Below, one piece after another: positions 33,108 to 42,143 of a DNA stretch of 64,000 nt (within the stretch, counting starts at the first letter, position 1; each line of letters opens with the position of its first letter). Location: assembly GCF_006965545.2 (NCBI RefSeq), contig NZ_CP041372.2:1116001-1180000 (forward strand), in the 5' to 3' direction. This DNA comes from Paenalkalicoccus suaedae. Its GTDB lineage: Bacteria; Bacillota; Bacilli; Bacillales; Salisediminibacteriaceae. A program made the translations under genes and the position numbers. Below the pieces are notes generated by a model that was given only the letters and a program-made list of their open reading frames with translations, was not told the origin of the DNA and searched no databases.

Positions 33108-33374
33108 ATGCAGGACTATTTTGACCGACTTACTAATCGTCTATTAGAAAGCAATGATCAATTATCCTACGCAGATGCAAGAACGTGGGTCGAGCTTTTA
33201 TGGGAAGATTTTGAATCAACCTATGCAAAAGCAGGATACTCTTATAAAGGAAAAGAGATGACAGAAAAGGTGCTAGTACAGTGGATTGACAACTACGGCT
33301 CTAGGCTTCATGAAATTTTAAAAGAAAATCCACGCTATCAAAAGTGGTTTGAGACAAAGCGGTTTTATCATTAA
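33108..33374 (+). CDS. yfhJ: YfhJ-like protein
   Basis: 88 residues. The segment YADARTWVELLWEDFESTYAKAGYSYKGKEMTE carries the W-V-E-L-L-W-E-D-F signature of YfhJ. Function unknown. AAAGGAGGAG precedes the ATG. sspK, which lies between yfhH and yfhJ in B. subtilis, is not present here. Confidence 0.82.
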   Translation: MQDYFDRLTNRLLESNDQLSYADARTWVELLWEDFESTYAKAGYSYKGKEMTEKVLVQWIDNYGSRLHEILKENPRYQKWFETKRFYH

Positions 33375-33379
33375 AAAAG

Positions 33380-33412
33380 AGAGGGCAGGAAGGTTTCCTG
33401 GCCTCTTTTGTT
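33380..33412 (+). terminator. Terminator after yfhJ
   Basis: GAGGGCAGGAA / TTCCTGGCCTC with TTTTG tail. Confidence 0.85.
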
Positions 33413-33461
33413 TGGATTTTTTAAGTGGGTAGTTGAGGAGGGGTGAGTTGATATGTTGATT

Positions 33462-33590
33462 GTGCGAGCGGAACGTGGAACTGAGCGAAAGTGAGAGGAA
33501 ATCGCGCGAGTTAAGCATGCCATTGCGCGAGCAAAAAAAACCGCGCAAGTTGAATAGCAAACTGCGCGGAAAAAAGCAGTGATCGCGCAA
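33462..33590. repeat. 21-bp array, core GCGCGAG (7 copies)
   Basis: Words related to GCGCGAG start at 33462, 33483, 33504, 33525, 33543, 33564 and 33585: five steps of exactly 21 bp and one of 18. The bases between words differ. Lies between the yfhJ and yfhP terminators; no gene fits. Confidence 0.75.
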
Positions 33591-33623
33591 ATCGAGGCAA
33601 CGTAGATCTATCTTCACCATCCT

Positions 33624-33670
33624 CAAAAAACAAGCTACATTACGCATCAGGAGATACGTAATGTAGCTTT
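33624..33670 (-). terminator. Terminator of yfhP, overlapping its last codons
   Basis: Minus strand AGCTACATTACG / CGTAATGTAGCT with a T-rich tail at 33625-33630. The upstream arm lies inside the last codons of yfhP. Confidence 0.8.
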
Positions 33671-34626
33671 CTTCGTAAGGAATCGGAGTTGTAAATCCAG
33701 CCAGTATAAGAGCTTAAAATCTCTAAATCCTCGTCAAGTCGGACAATTGCTACGAATGGGTAGTACCCTTTAGAGCGATATCTTAGATCGACAAACTTAA
33801 CGGAATAACCGTGTTCTTCAATTGATACTGCCCATCTGTAGGCGGGTGAAAAGGATAGGAAGGCTTGTAAATTTGCGTCCTTACGTGCTGCATCAATAAC
33901 TGGATCTGGTGGAATTGGTTCAAATGGATAGTCTTCAAAATACGTAATGGTATGATTGCGAGATTCTGCTACGAACATATGCTTATCGGTGCGGATAACC
34001 ACGTGCCAGAGATTCCACTTAAATGTTGGCGAAGTAAATACATGTGTAGCATCTGGATGGCGTTCTAAAAAGGCATCGTGAACCTTTTGTTGAACACGTA
34101 TTCGCCAAACATAATACATAGCAATAATGATAAACATCGTTAAAAATGTCCAGCCAGGATCTGTACCGAAGCGCCAGCTCACTATAGCTACAATATGAGC
34201 AATAAAGATAAATGGATCAAAGATATTAATAACACCTAATGCCAGCCATCGCCTATTGATTGGATCAAACGCTTTTGTTCCGTAAGCATTAAAAATATCA
34301 ACAAATACATGTAAGAAAACAGCAAAGAAAGCCCATAACCAGAGATGAAATAGATTTACTGGCGGCATAATAAATGCGAGTGTTAAAGTAATAAGAGTCG
34401 GCCAAATAAACCAAAAGGGCACGGAGTGAGTGACTCCTCGATGATTTTTTATATAAACTGCGTTATTCTTAAGTTTGAGTACTGTGTCAAAATCGGGTGC
34501 CTGTGATCCGACAATTGCAGCAACCATGACAGCTTGCTGTAAGTTTGGATCGCTTGATACAACTGGATCAAGCGTGGCTAAACCGCCTAAGGCAACCCCC
34601 ATGACAACGTGTGTTGCCGAATCCAT
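33640..34626 (-). CDS. yfhP: YfhP-type membrane-bound metal-dependent hydrolase family protein
   Basis: 328 residues. Begins [17 protein letters not shown] with the D-x-x-T-H metal motif, then [11 protein letters not shown] and [12 protein letters not shown], all typical of the YdjM/YfhP membrane hydrolase family. About four membrane helices over residues 75-185 and a cytoplasmic C-terminal domain. YfhP is described as a repressor-like partner of yfhQRS in B. subtilis, but the role is not settled. Divergent from mutY as in B. subtilis. Confidence 0.87.
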   Translation of the reverse strand: MDSATHVVMGVALGGLATLDPVVSSDPNLQQAVMVAAIVGSQAPDFDTVLKLKNNAVYIKNHRGVTHSVPFWFIWPTLITLTLAFIMPPVNLFHLWLWAFFAVFLHVFVDIFNAYGTKAFDPINRRWLALGVINIFDPFIFIAHIVAIVSWRFGTDPGWTFLTMFIIIAMYYVWRIRVQQKVHDAFLERHPDATHVFTSPTFKWNLWHVVIRTDKHMFVAESRNHTITYFEDYPFEPIPPDPVIDAARKDANLQAFLSFSPAYRWAVSIEEHGYSVKFVDLRYRSKGYYPFVAIVRLDEDLEILSSYTGWIYNSDSLRRKLHYVSPDA

Positions 34627-34707
34627 GTTAAGTTCCTCCCTGCTCGGAGTGGCATAGTATTCTTTTATTCTACCCTTTTTTTTAATGTTTCAAAAGGAGT
34701 GACAATA

Positions 34708-35760
34708 TTGCAACCATTTGATAAATATGAATATGAGCACGATCTACTGGAATGGTACGATCGTGAAAAAAGAGATTTACCCTGGAGGCGAGAACGTGAT
34801 CCGTATCGAATCTGGGTGTCAGAGATCATGCTACAGCAAACAAAAGTAGATACGGTCATCCCTTACTACGAGCGTTTTATGTCTCAATTTCCAACTGTTG
34901 ATGCTCTTGCAGATGCAGATGAAGAGCAAGTCTTAAAAGCTTGGGAAGGCTTAGGATATTACTCGCGTGCGAGAAATTTACACGCAGCTGTGAAGGAAGT
35001 GCAGTCTGCATACGGCGGTGTTGTACCTAATTCTGAAGAAGAGATACATAAGCTACGAGGAGTAGGACCTTATACGGCAGGTGCGATTCTCTCCATTGCT
35101 TACAATATTCCCGCCCCTGCAGTAGATGGAAACGTCATGCGTGTTTTATCTAGAATCTTTGCTATCTACGATGATATCGCAAAGCCTGCTACACGTAAAA
35201 GGTTTGAGACAATTATTCGTGAAATAATTTCTACCTCACGTGCCTCTGATTATAATCAAGCGTTAATGGAGCTCGGTGCGATGATCTGTACGCCAACAAA
35301 ACCTGCCTGTCTTTTATGCCCTGTGCAAGCTCATTGCCAGGCAAGGGAGCAAGGTGTCCAAGAGCTTTTGCCTGTTAAGGCGAAGAAAAAGAAGCCAAAG
35401 AGTGTCACATTACAAGCATATGTGCTTATTACGGAGGATGGTCGCTTTATTGTCGAAAAACGTCCTGAAACCGGACTCCTTGCGAATTTATGGCAGTTCC
35501 CAACTGCTCTTGATGGAGAAACAATGGAAAAGTTCTTAGAAAACTACGGTGTAGATATTATCAAATCTGAAAATACGCAACGAGTTCGCCACGTTTTTTC
35601 CCATATTATTTGGGAAATGGATGTGTACCGTGTGCAAATTAGTGGGCAGCCGAAGCTGATGGATCGCCAAGAGCTAGTAACGTTAGAGGAGATTAGCGAG
35701 AAGGCTTTCCCGGTTTCTCACCAAAAAATTATTAAAGAGACGTTGAAAGGAGAAGGTTGA
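34708..35760 (+). CDS. mutY: A/G-specific adenine glycosylase MutY
   Basis: 350 residues. Removes adenine opposite 8-oxoguanine. [22 protein letters not shown] holds the catalytic Glu39; [14 protein letters not shown] is the helix-hairpin-helix and VDGNVMRV holds Asp140. The [4Fe-4S] cysteines are in [17 protein letters not shown]. The C-terminal 110 residues are the NUDIX-like domain that checks 8-oxoG. AAAAGGAGTGA stands before a TTG at 34708, the chosen start; upstream ATGs run through the divergent promoter. Confidence 0.93.
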   Translation: MQPFDKYEYEHDLLEWYDREKRDLPWRRERDPYRIWVSEIMLQQTKVDTVIPYYERFMSQFPTVDALADADEEQVLKAWEGLGYYSRARNLHAAVKEVQSAYGGVVPNSEEEIHKLRGVGPYTAGAILSIAYNIPAPAVDGNVMRVLSRIFAIYDDIAKPATRKRFETIIREIISTSRASDYNQALMELGAMICTPTKPACLLCPVQAHCQAREQGVQELLPVKAKKKKPKSVTLQAYVLITEDGRFIVEKRPETGLLANLWQFPTALDGETMEKFLENYGVDIIKSENTQRVRHVFSHIIWEMDVYRVQISGQPKLMDRQELVTLEEISEKAFPVSHQKIIKETLKGEG

Positions 35761-35761
35761 G

Positions 35762-36520
35762 ATGGATTTACAACTTAAAGGGAAGCGAGTACTTGTGACT
35801 GGTGGATCAAAGGGTATAGGTAAAGGGATTGCGGCGGCATTCTTACGTGAAGGTGCAAGCGTTGCAATTGTAGCGCGAGGAGAAGAGGCGCTAGCTACGG
35901 CGGGTGAAGAACTGCCAGAGGTGCACACGATTAGTGCGGATTTAATGAGTGCATCGGATCGAGAGGGCGTGTATGAGAAGGCATGCGAGCTACTTGGTGG
36001 TGTTGATATTTTGGTAAACAATGCTGGGGGCAGTAACGGTTCAACGACGATGGATACATCAATGACGGACTTTGAGGATGCGATGCAGTTGAATTACTTT
36101 TCGGCTGTGCATATGAGCAAGCTATGTATCCCAGCAATGCAGAAAGCGGGAAGCGGATCGATTATTAATATTTCGTCTGTATTTGGACGTGAGTCAGGCG
36201 GAAAGCCGACGTATAATAGCGCAAAGGCGGCGATGATTAGTATGACGAAGTCGCTTGCGGATGAAGTGATTAAGGATGGTATTCGCGTGAACGGAGTGGC
36301 TCCTGGATCCATTCTGCACCCCACAGGTAATTGGCAGAAGCGAATCGAGCAGGATCCGGAGAAGATGGAGCAGTTCGTCCAGGATCAGATTCCTGCCGGT
36401 CGTTTTGGGACGGTGGAGGAAGTGAGCAATGTCGTCGTCTTTTTAGCGTCAGAAAAAGCGAGCTGGGTGGTCGGCGCTACGCTAAACGTAGACGGCGGTC
36501 AATCAAAGAGTAATTTTTAA
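35762..36520 (+). CDS. Short-chain dehydrogenase/reductase
   Basis: 252 residues, classical SDR. Cofactor loop TGGSKGIGKG, NNAGG, the catalytic Ser in INISSVFG and YxxxK in YNSAKAA, and the closing VGATLNVDGG. Related to 3-oxoacyl-ACP reductases, substrate unknown. It starts one base after the mutY stop, with GGAGAAGG inside mutY, so the two are coupled. Confidence 0.88.
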   Translation: MDLQLKGKRVLVTGGSKGIGKGIAAAFLREGASVAIVARGEEALATAGEELPEVHTISADLMSASDREGVYEKACELLGGVDILVNNAGGSNGSTTMDTSMTDFEDAMQLNYFSAVHMSKLCIPAMQKAGSGSIINISSVFGRESGGKPTYNSAKAAMISMTKSLADEVIKDGIRVNGVAPGSILHPTGNWQKRIEQDPEKMEQFVQDQIPAGRFGTVEEVSNVVVFLASEKASWVVGATLNVDGGQSKSNF

Positions 36521-36636
36521 GGGTTTTTGATAAGTAGTTGGAGAGCGGAGTACTGCCTGAGAGGGTAGTGCTACGCTTTTTTTGTTTGAAGAGAGGAGTG
36601 GGAAGCAGAAGCCGGAGGAATAAGGTTTGGGGACGT

Positions 36637-36726
36637 GCAAACCATCATGCAGGAGGGACAAACCAAGTGCCAGGACATGCAAACCACCACGCAAGAAGAG
36701 CAAACGAGACCGACGAAGGAACAAAC
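36637..36726. repeat. 21-bp array, core (G/A)CAAAC (5 copies)
   Basis: GCAAAC or ACAAAC at 36637, 36658, 36679, 36700 and 36721: four steps of exactly 21 bp, usually read as GCAAACCA. Spacer bases differ. It lies between the SDR gene and the toxin promoter, and nothing else is visible in 36521-36830. Confidence 0.8.
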
Positions 36727-36850
36727 CAACTCTTAGCAGGCTCAACTTCTGAAGATCAAAACTTTTACCCATCCACCAACTCGTTAAACTCTCCGAATTT
36801 AGGCAAAAAGATTGATATAAGCGTTGTGACTCCCTCTAATTGTCAATTTG

Positions 36851-36859
36851 TGCTATGAT
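36851..36859 (+). promoter_or_regulatory. Extended -10 promoter of the holin-like toxin gene
   Basis: TGCTATGAT, a TGn extension plus TATGAT; no good -35 at the usual distance. Confidence 0.55.
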
Positions 36860-36864
36860 ATATG

Positions 36865-36878
36865 AGAACGTTTGTTCT
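36865..36878. promoter_or_regulatory. LexA (DinR) SOS box before the toxin gene
   Basis: AGAACGTTTGTTCT: a perfect GAAC-N4-GTTC palindrome core, the Bacillus LexA site, six bases past the -10 and just before the ribosome site AAAAGGAGGG. Bound LexA would block transcription until DNA damage. Confidence 0.65.
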
Positions 36879-36898
36879 TATAAAAAGGAGGGATTTGC

Positions 36899-36994
36899 AT
36901 GGAGTCTCTTACACTCTTATTTCAAGGTGGTTTGTTTTTCATTGCAATGCTTACGTTAATTGTCTTACTGATTGAAAAGATGACAAAAAAGTAA
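36899..36994 (+). CDS. Putative holin-like toxin, 31 residues
   Basis: A single membrane helix flanked by polar ends: MESLTLLFQGGLFF then IAMLTLIVLLIEKMTKK. The pattern L-x-x-x-F-x-G-L-F-x-I-A-x-L-T-L-I-V and the lysine end match the putative holin-like toxin family of type I toxin-antitoxin systems (relatives of TxpA, BsrG and YonT). A perfect ribosome site AAAAGGAGGG lies five bases upstream. No antisense RNA promoter could be recognised with confidence. A LexA box upstream suggests induction by DNA damage. Confidence 0.8.
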   Translation: MESLTLLFQGGLFFIAMLTLIVLLIEKMTKK

Positions 36995-37001
36995 GGAAAA
37001 T

Positions 37002-37056
37002 CGTCTTTTGTTGTTCAATTAGTAATCTTTACTATGTTAAAATGAACAAAAAGACG
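37002..37056. repeat. Inverted repeat between toxin and gamma-glutamyltransferase genes
   Basis: CGTCTTTTGTTGTTCA (37002) faces TGAACAAAAAGACG (37043) across an A/T-rich loop that contains promoter-like TTACTATGTTAAAAT. It could end the toxin transcript or its antisense RNA, or be the operator of the next gene. Confidence 0.45.
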
Positions 37057-37072
37057 AAAAGGAGCTAATCAA

Positions 37073-38692
37073 ATGAATCAAAAAGAAGCACTTCACTACC
37101 CTTATGCGTCACAACGTAACGTTCAGTTCGCTCGGAATGGAATGGTAGCAACGTCTCAGCCACTTGCGGCACAGGCTGGACTCGATATCTTAAAACAAGG
37201 TGGAAATGCTATAGATGCAGCGATTGCAACTGCTGCTTGTTTGACGGTCGTAGAACCTACCTCTAATGGAATTGGTAGCGATGCGTTTGCGATAGTTTGG
37301 ACGAAAGATAAAGAAATACACGGTTTAAATGCTAGCGGACAAGCTCCAAGCAAACTGTCACTCGATGCTGTCAATAAACTTGGCTATGAGAAGGAAATGC
37401 CGAAATTTGGTCTTACGCCAGTTACGGTACCAGGAGCTCCGGCTGCGTGGGCAAGCCTATCTAAGAAGTTTGGTAAACTATCTCTAAAACAGACGCTTGC
37501 GCCAGCTGTAAAGCTTGCCCGCGATGGATTCCCAGTAAGTCCGACATTAAGTTTTTATTGGCAGAAGGCCTTCGAAGTGTTTTCTAAAGAGCTCAAAGAA
37601 GAGCAATTTAAAGCTTGGTTTGATACATTTGCTCCAACTGGTAAAGCGCCTGAGGTCGGAGAGATGTGGAAGTCGGAGGGGCATGCATCAACGCTTGAGA
37701 AAATTGGTGAGACAGATGCGAACGCATTTTATCAGGGAGAGCTTGCCGATGCTATTCACGCATTCTCGAAGGAGCACGGTGGATTTATCCGTAAAAAAGA
37801 CTTGGAGAACTATGAGCCAGAGTGGGTTGATCCAATTAACGTTACCTATAAAGGCTATGACGTCTGGGAAATTCCGCCGAATGGCCAAGGCATGATCGCT
37901 CTCATGGCACTGCAGATGCTTAAAGACGACACGCAAACAGTGCGAGAGGACGAGGCATCTTACCATAAGCAAATTGAGGCGATGAAGCTAGCCTTTGCTG
38001 ATGGCGAAAAATATATAACAGAAGAACAGCACATGTCGACGTCCGTTGACGAATTATTAAGCGACTCTTACGCAAAGAAGAGACGTGCTCTTATCGGTGA
38101 AGAGGCACTAACACCAGAGGCTGGTGATCCAAAGGGGTCTGGAACGGTGTATTTATCTACCGCTGATGGAGAGGGAAATATGGTTAGCTTTATACAAAGT
38201 AATTATATGGGCTTCGGGTCAGGTATTGTTATCCCAGGAACAGGTATTTCTTTGCAAAATAGAGGACATAACTTTAGTTTAGATGCCGAGCATGATAATG
38301 CGTTAGCTCCAGGGAAGCGGACCTACCATACAATTATTCCAGGTTTCTTATCAAAAAATGGAGAAGCAGTTGGACCATTTGGTGTGATGGGTGGATTTAT
38401 GCAACCTCAAGGGCACATGCAGGTTGTTATGAACACGGTTGATTTCCACTTAAATCCGCAAGCAGCTTTAGATGCCCCACGCTGGCAGTGGATGAAAGGG
38501 AAGCAGGTCCTGCTTGAGCAGTCTGTGCCGAATCATATTGCCCTGGCACTCGCAGCTCGTGGACATGAGATTCAAGTGACGCATCAATCAGGTAGCTTTG
38601 GTCGAGGCCAAATTATTTGGAGAGACCCTAAAACAGGCGTCCTACAAGGTGGGACTGAGCCAAGAACGGATGGGGCAATTGCTGCATATTAA
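37073..38692 (+). CDS. Gamma-glutamyltransferase family protein (YwrD-like)
   Basis: 539 residues, no signal peptide, so cytoplasmic. Self-cleaving N-terminal nucleophile hydrolase: the nucleophile threonine is in GSGTVYLSTADGEGNMVS, splitting it into large and small subunits, with SNYMGFGSGI and GPFGVMGGFMQPQGHMQ after it. The opening GMVATSQPLAAQAGLDILKQGGNAIDAAIA is typical. In B. subtilis ywrD also lies near two chromate-type transporter genes (ywrA, ywrB), as here. Transfers or hydrolyses gamma-glutamyl groups of glutathione-like compounds; exact substrate unknown. Confidence 0.88.
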   Translation: MNQKEALHYPYASQRNVQFARNGMVATSQPLAAQAGLDILKQGGNAIDAAIATAACLTVVEPTSNGIGSDAFAIVWTKDKEIHGLNASGQAPSKLSLDAVNKLGYEKEMPKFGLTPVTVPGAPAAWASLSKKFGKLSLKQTLAPAVKLARDGFPVSPTLSFYWQKAFEVFSKELKEEQFKAWFDTFAPTGKAPEVGEMWKSEGHASTLEKIGETDANAFYQGELADAIHAFSKEHGGFIRKKDLENYEPEWVDPINVTYKGYDVWEIPPNGQGMIALMALQMLKDDTQTVREDEASYHKQIEAMKLAFADGEKYITEEQHMSTSVDELLSDSYAKKRRALIGEEALTPEAGDPKGSGTVYLSTADGEGNMVSFIQSNYMGFGSGIVIPGTGISLQNRGHNFSLDAEHDNALAPGKRTYHTIIPGFLSKNGEAVGPFGVMGGFMQPQGHMQVVMNTVDFHLNPQAALDAPRWQWMKGKQVLLEQSVPNHIALALAARGHEIQVTHQSGSFGRGQIIWRDPKTGVLQGGTEPRTDGAIAAY

Positions 38693-38727
38693 TTTGCGGC
38701 AATGAGCTTTAGGAAGGAATAAAAACC

Positions 38728-39279
38728 ATGGTACAGCAGGAGCTTTTTATGGCCTTTTTGCGCGTTGGATTATTAGGATATGGAGGCGGACCAGCCTCTA
38801 TTCCTCTTATTCAACGGGAGGCCGTGACGAAATACAAGTGGATGAATGATGATGAATTCTCCGATATTTTAGCGATAGGCAACACACTACCAGGACCGAT
38901 TGCAACAAAAATGGCAGGCTACATAGGCTATCGTGTCGCTGGAATAGGTGGAATGATTAATGCCATTATCGCATCGGTTATTCCAACGGTTATTTTAGTT
39001 ATCGTATTTTTAACGTTTTTAGCATCGTTTCGTGAATATAGCTTTGTTCAAGGGATGACAAATGGCGTGCTACCAGTTGTCGCCGTTATGTTAGGCGTGT
39101 TAACGTGGGGGTTTGTTAAAAAAGCGAACGATGATTTAGGCTGGTTAAAAGTAGTCTTTCTTGTCATCGCATCAATCATTATTATTGAAATGTTTTCTAT
39201 TCACCCAGCTATTGTAATTGGTGCACTTATTCTTTACGTATTAATAAAGCCGATTAAAAAGGCGGGTGTTGTATCATGA
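38728..39279 (+). CDS. Chromate transporter-family half protein 1 (YwrB-like)
   Basis: 183 residues, one CHR domain of about five membrane helices. LGYGGGPASIPLIQREAV and LPGPIATKMAGYIGYRVAG are the family motifs. In Bacillus the CHR protein is split into two short subunits that work together. Overlaps its partner by four bases (ATGA). Confidence 0.88.
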   Translation: MVQQELFMAFLRVGLLGYGGGPASIPLIQREAVTKYKWMNDDEFSDILAIGNTLPGPIATKMAGYIGYRVAGIGGMINAIIASVIPTVILVIVFLTFLASFREYSFVQGMTNGVLPVVAVMLGVLTWGFVKKANDDLGWLKVVFLVIASIIIIEMFSIHPAIVIGALILYVLIKPIKKAGVVS

Positions 39280-39806
39280 TTTATTGGGAACTGTTTGTGG
39301 CGTTCTTTATTGCAAACATCGTTGGGTACGGAGGAGGTCCCGCCACTATTCCGTTAGTCGAATATGAAGTGGTCACAAGATACGGCTGGATGACAGTTGA
39401 AGAGTTCGGTGAGGTGGTTGCGCTAAGTAATGCTTTACCTGGACCAATTGCGACAAAGATGGCAGGATATATTGGCTTTGCAGAGGCTGGAGTGCTGGGT
39501 GCAGGAGTTGCATTATTTGCTACTGTGATGCCATCCTTAATTTTAATGATCATTATGCTTAGTATCCTGATGCGCTTCAAGGACTCTCCTAAGGTAAAAA
39601 AGCTATCGGCATTTGTACGCCCTACTATTGCTGTTTTACTCGGTGCGATGACCGTTCGCTTTATTGAGACTTCTTACTTTGATAATGGCTGGCTCCAAAC
39701 AATATTTTTACTTGGAAGTAGTTATTATTTAATGGAAGTTCGGCGCATGCATCCAGCCTTTGTTATTTTACTCGCATTGCTTTACGGCGGTATTTTTCTT
39801 GGATAA
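39276..39806 (+). CDS. Chromate transporter-family half protein 2 (YwrA-like)
   Basis: 176 residues, second CHR half: NIVGYGGGPATIPLVEYEVV and LPGPIATKMAGYIGFAEAG. Probable heterodimer with the preceding gene. Whether it exports chromate or another anion is not known. Last gene of the ggt operon. Confidence 0.88.
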   Translation: MIYWELFVAFFIANIVGYGGGPATIPLVEYEVVTRYGWMTVEEFGEVVALSNALPGPIATKMAGYIGFAEAGVLGAGVALFATVMPSLILMIIMLSILMRFKDSPKVKKLSAFVRPTIAVLLGAMTVRFIETSYFDNGWLQTIFLLGSSYYLMEVRRMHPAFVILLALLYGGIFLG

Positions 39807-39853
39807 GGACGTTCATTCCCCCGTTTTTCCTGCTAAAATAGGAGTCGAGATAA

Positions 39854-40624
<771 letters not shown>

Positions 40625-40702
40625 TGAATGTGCAAAAATTTTATGGAGTGTGTATATCCTGATCGTAAGTTGCGCATAGTAACGTTTGTGGAGGTGATAC
40701 AC

Positions 40703-40882
40703 ATGAAAAAATCAGCTTCTAAAACAAACGCTGAAGAGGTTAAAAAGCAAAATGCGCAGTCTGCAAACGGGCAGGAAAACTACGAATTTGCTAGTGAAAC
40801 AGACGCTCAAGAGGTTAGACAGCAAAACCAGCAGGCTAACGAGCGTAAACAACAGGCTTCTTCTAAAAATCAACAGCGCTAA
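40703..40882 (+). CDS. sspE: Gamma-type small acid-soluble spore protein
   Basis: 59 residues, Gln-, Asn- and Lys-rich, no hydrophobic core. Contains the protease-cut block FASETDAQEVRQQNQQAN and an earlier related block KTNAEEVKKQNAQSA. Gamma SASP is an amino-acid store of the spore core, degraded by Gpr on germination. TGGAGGTGAT precedes the ATG. Expected to be under forespore sigma-G. Confidence 0.9.
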   Translation: MKKSASKTNAEEVKKQNAQSANGQENYEFASETDAQEVRQQNQQANERKQQASSKNQQR

Positions 40883-40887
40883 TTACA

Positions 40888-40924
40888 TGAAGGTGTTGCC
40901 CGAATCGTTCGGTGCAGCACCTTC
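40888..40924 (+). terminator. Hairpin after sspE
   Basis: AAGGTGTTGC / GTGCAGCACCTT stem enclosing CCGAA / TTCGG; the T run is poor. Confidence 0.55.
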
Positions 40925-41056
40925 TGTCTATTATCATACATATTCCGTGTGAAAATAAGTGGAAAAGTAGTATACTAAAAGGGAGTAAAGAATTTTGTGA
41001 AGGTCGTTGTGTAGGTTATGGCTAGAGTGGACGATTAACAAATGGAAGGGGAGGAC

Positions 41057-41509
41057 ATGGTGTTCCGTAAACGTCGAAAGGAGCGTTCTGTAAAAGAAGT
41101 GCGCATAGTGTCCTGTACGCTTACCGATGTAAAAAAGGCAGTCGACGCCTTTGCGAGAGATGCCGCTCCTGGCATATCTCTACGTACGTTAGTAAATAAG
41201 GATAATGAATTACAAACGGAGCTCCTAGAAAGATATCTAGGAGGAATACCAAATCGCCCCTTTTATATGTCAAAAGAAACATTTGATCTTTTTGAAGAAC
41301 CTGATTATGCCTATCATATTGATCGGTGTCAGATAGCCTGTGATCAATATTTTTTAGAAACGGGGGAATTCCCTACTACAGCAGGTGATCGCACCGGTAA
41401 AATCAGTTATTTTAAATTGAGAAACTATCTCCCTCATAAGCCTCCCTTCGACTTATATTTAGATCCACGAGATCGGATGGTTACGCTATCTAATCCAGTG
41501 GAAATGTAA
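41057..41509 (+). CDS. Hypothetical protein next to ygaC
   Basis: About 150 residues. Basic N-terminus (FRKRRKERSVKEVR), then a compact alpha/beta protein ending in a motif-like segment with GEFPTTAGDRTGKISYFKLRNYLPHKPPFDLYLDPRDRMVTLS. I suspect the DUF3939 family but cannot confirm it. GGGGAGG lies just before ATG 41057 and GTG 41060; the ATG at 41042 precedes it. Co-transcribed with ygaC, 18 bases on. Confidence 0.55.
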   Translation: MVFRKRRKERSVKEVRIVSCTLTDVKKAVDAFARDAAPGISLRTLVNKDNELQTELLERYLGGIPNRPFYMSKETFDLFEEPDYAYHIDRCQIACDQYFLETGEFPTTAGDRTGKISYFKLRNYLPHKPPFDLYLDPRDRMVTLSNPVEM

Positions 41510-41527
41510 GAGAAAGGAGTTCTTGTT

Positions 41528-42055
41528 GTGAAATTTCCGATGGTTGGAAGTACGATTGAAGTACAAAGCTACAAGCATAATGCAACGCTACATCGTGTCT
41601 GGGAAGAGACGGTGATTTTAAAAGGAACCACTCAAGAAGTAATTGGTGGGAACGACCGCATTATTGTGCAAGAATCAGACGGCAGACAATGGAGAACGCG
41701 AGAACCTGCCATCTGCTACTTTACTGCTAATCACTGGTTTAATGTGATCGGGATGATTCGAAATGATGGTATTTACTACTATTGTAATTTAGGAACTCCC
41801 TTCACCTACGATCAAGAAGCGTTGAAGTATATTGATTATGATTTAGACATTAAGGTATTCCCGGATATGACCTATAAACTTCTTGATGAGGATGAATTTG
41901 CAGTCCATAAAAAGCAGATGAACTATCCGGATGAAGTAGAGGTTATTTTAAGAAGGACTGTCGATGAGCTTGTTTCATGGATCAGTCAGCAAAAAGGACC
42001 ATTTGAGCCAGGCTTTGTAGAGTACTGGTATGAACGATTTCTCACACATCGTTAA
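41528..42055 (+). CDS. ygaC: YgaC-like nucleoside phosphatase (DUF402)
   Basis: 175 residues. The central segment ITRxP-type sequence is [41 protein letters not shown], leading to the metal-binding [14 protein letters not shown], the DUF402 hallmark. Family members hydrolyse nucleoside tri- and diphosphates with Mg2+ or Mn2+. GTG start at 41528, seven bases after AAAGGAGT. A terminator follows. Confidence 0.88.
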   Translation: MKFPMVGSTIEVQSYKHNATLHRVWEETVILKGTTQEVIGGNDRIIVQESDGRQWRTREPAICYFTANHWFNVIGMIRNDGIYYYCNLGTPFTYDQEALKYIDYDLDIKVFPDMTYKLLDEDEFAVHKKQMNYPDEVEVILRRTVDELVSWISQQKGPFEPGFVEYWYERFLTHR

Positions 42056-42077
42056 GCTAGCGAATAGCAAGCGTTGT

Positions 42078-42122
42078 AGGAGGAGGTTGTCCCCTTTTAT
42101 AAATTGGGACAGCCTCCTTTGC
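42078..42122 (+). terminator. Terminator after ygaC
   Basis: AGGAGGTTGTCCC / GGGACAGCCTCCT with TTTG tail. Confidence 0.85.
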
Positions 42123-42143
42123 GTGTATCAAGGAGTGTAAAAC

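Noticed and set aside
33318-33647. 109-codon minus-strand frame over the yfhJ end
   Set aside because: Crosses two terminators, the repeat array and the end of yfhJ.
36538-36858. 106-codon plus-strand frame between the SDR and the toxin
   Set aside because: Runs through the repeat array and over the toxin promoter; composition is unlike neighbouring genes.
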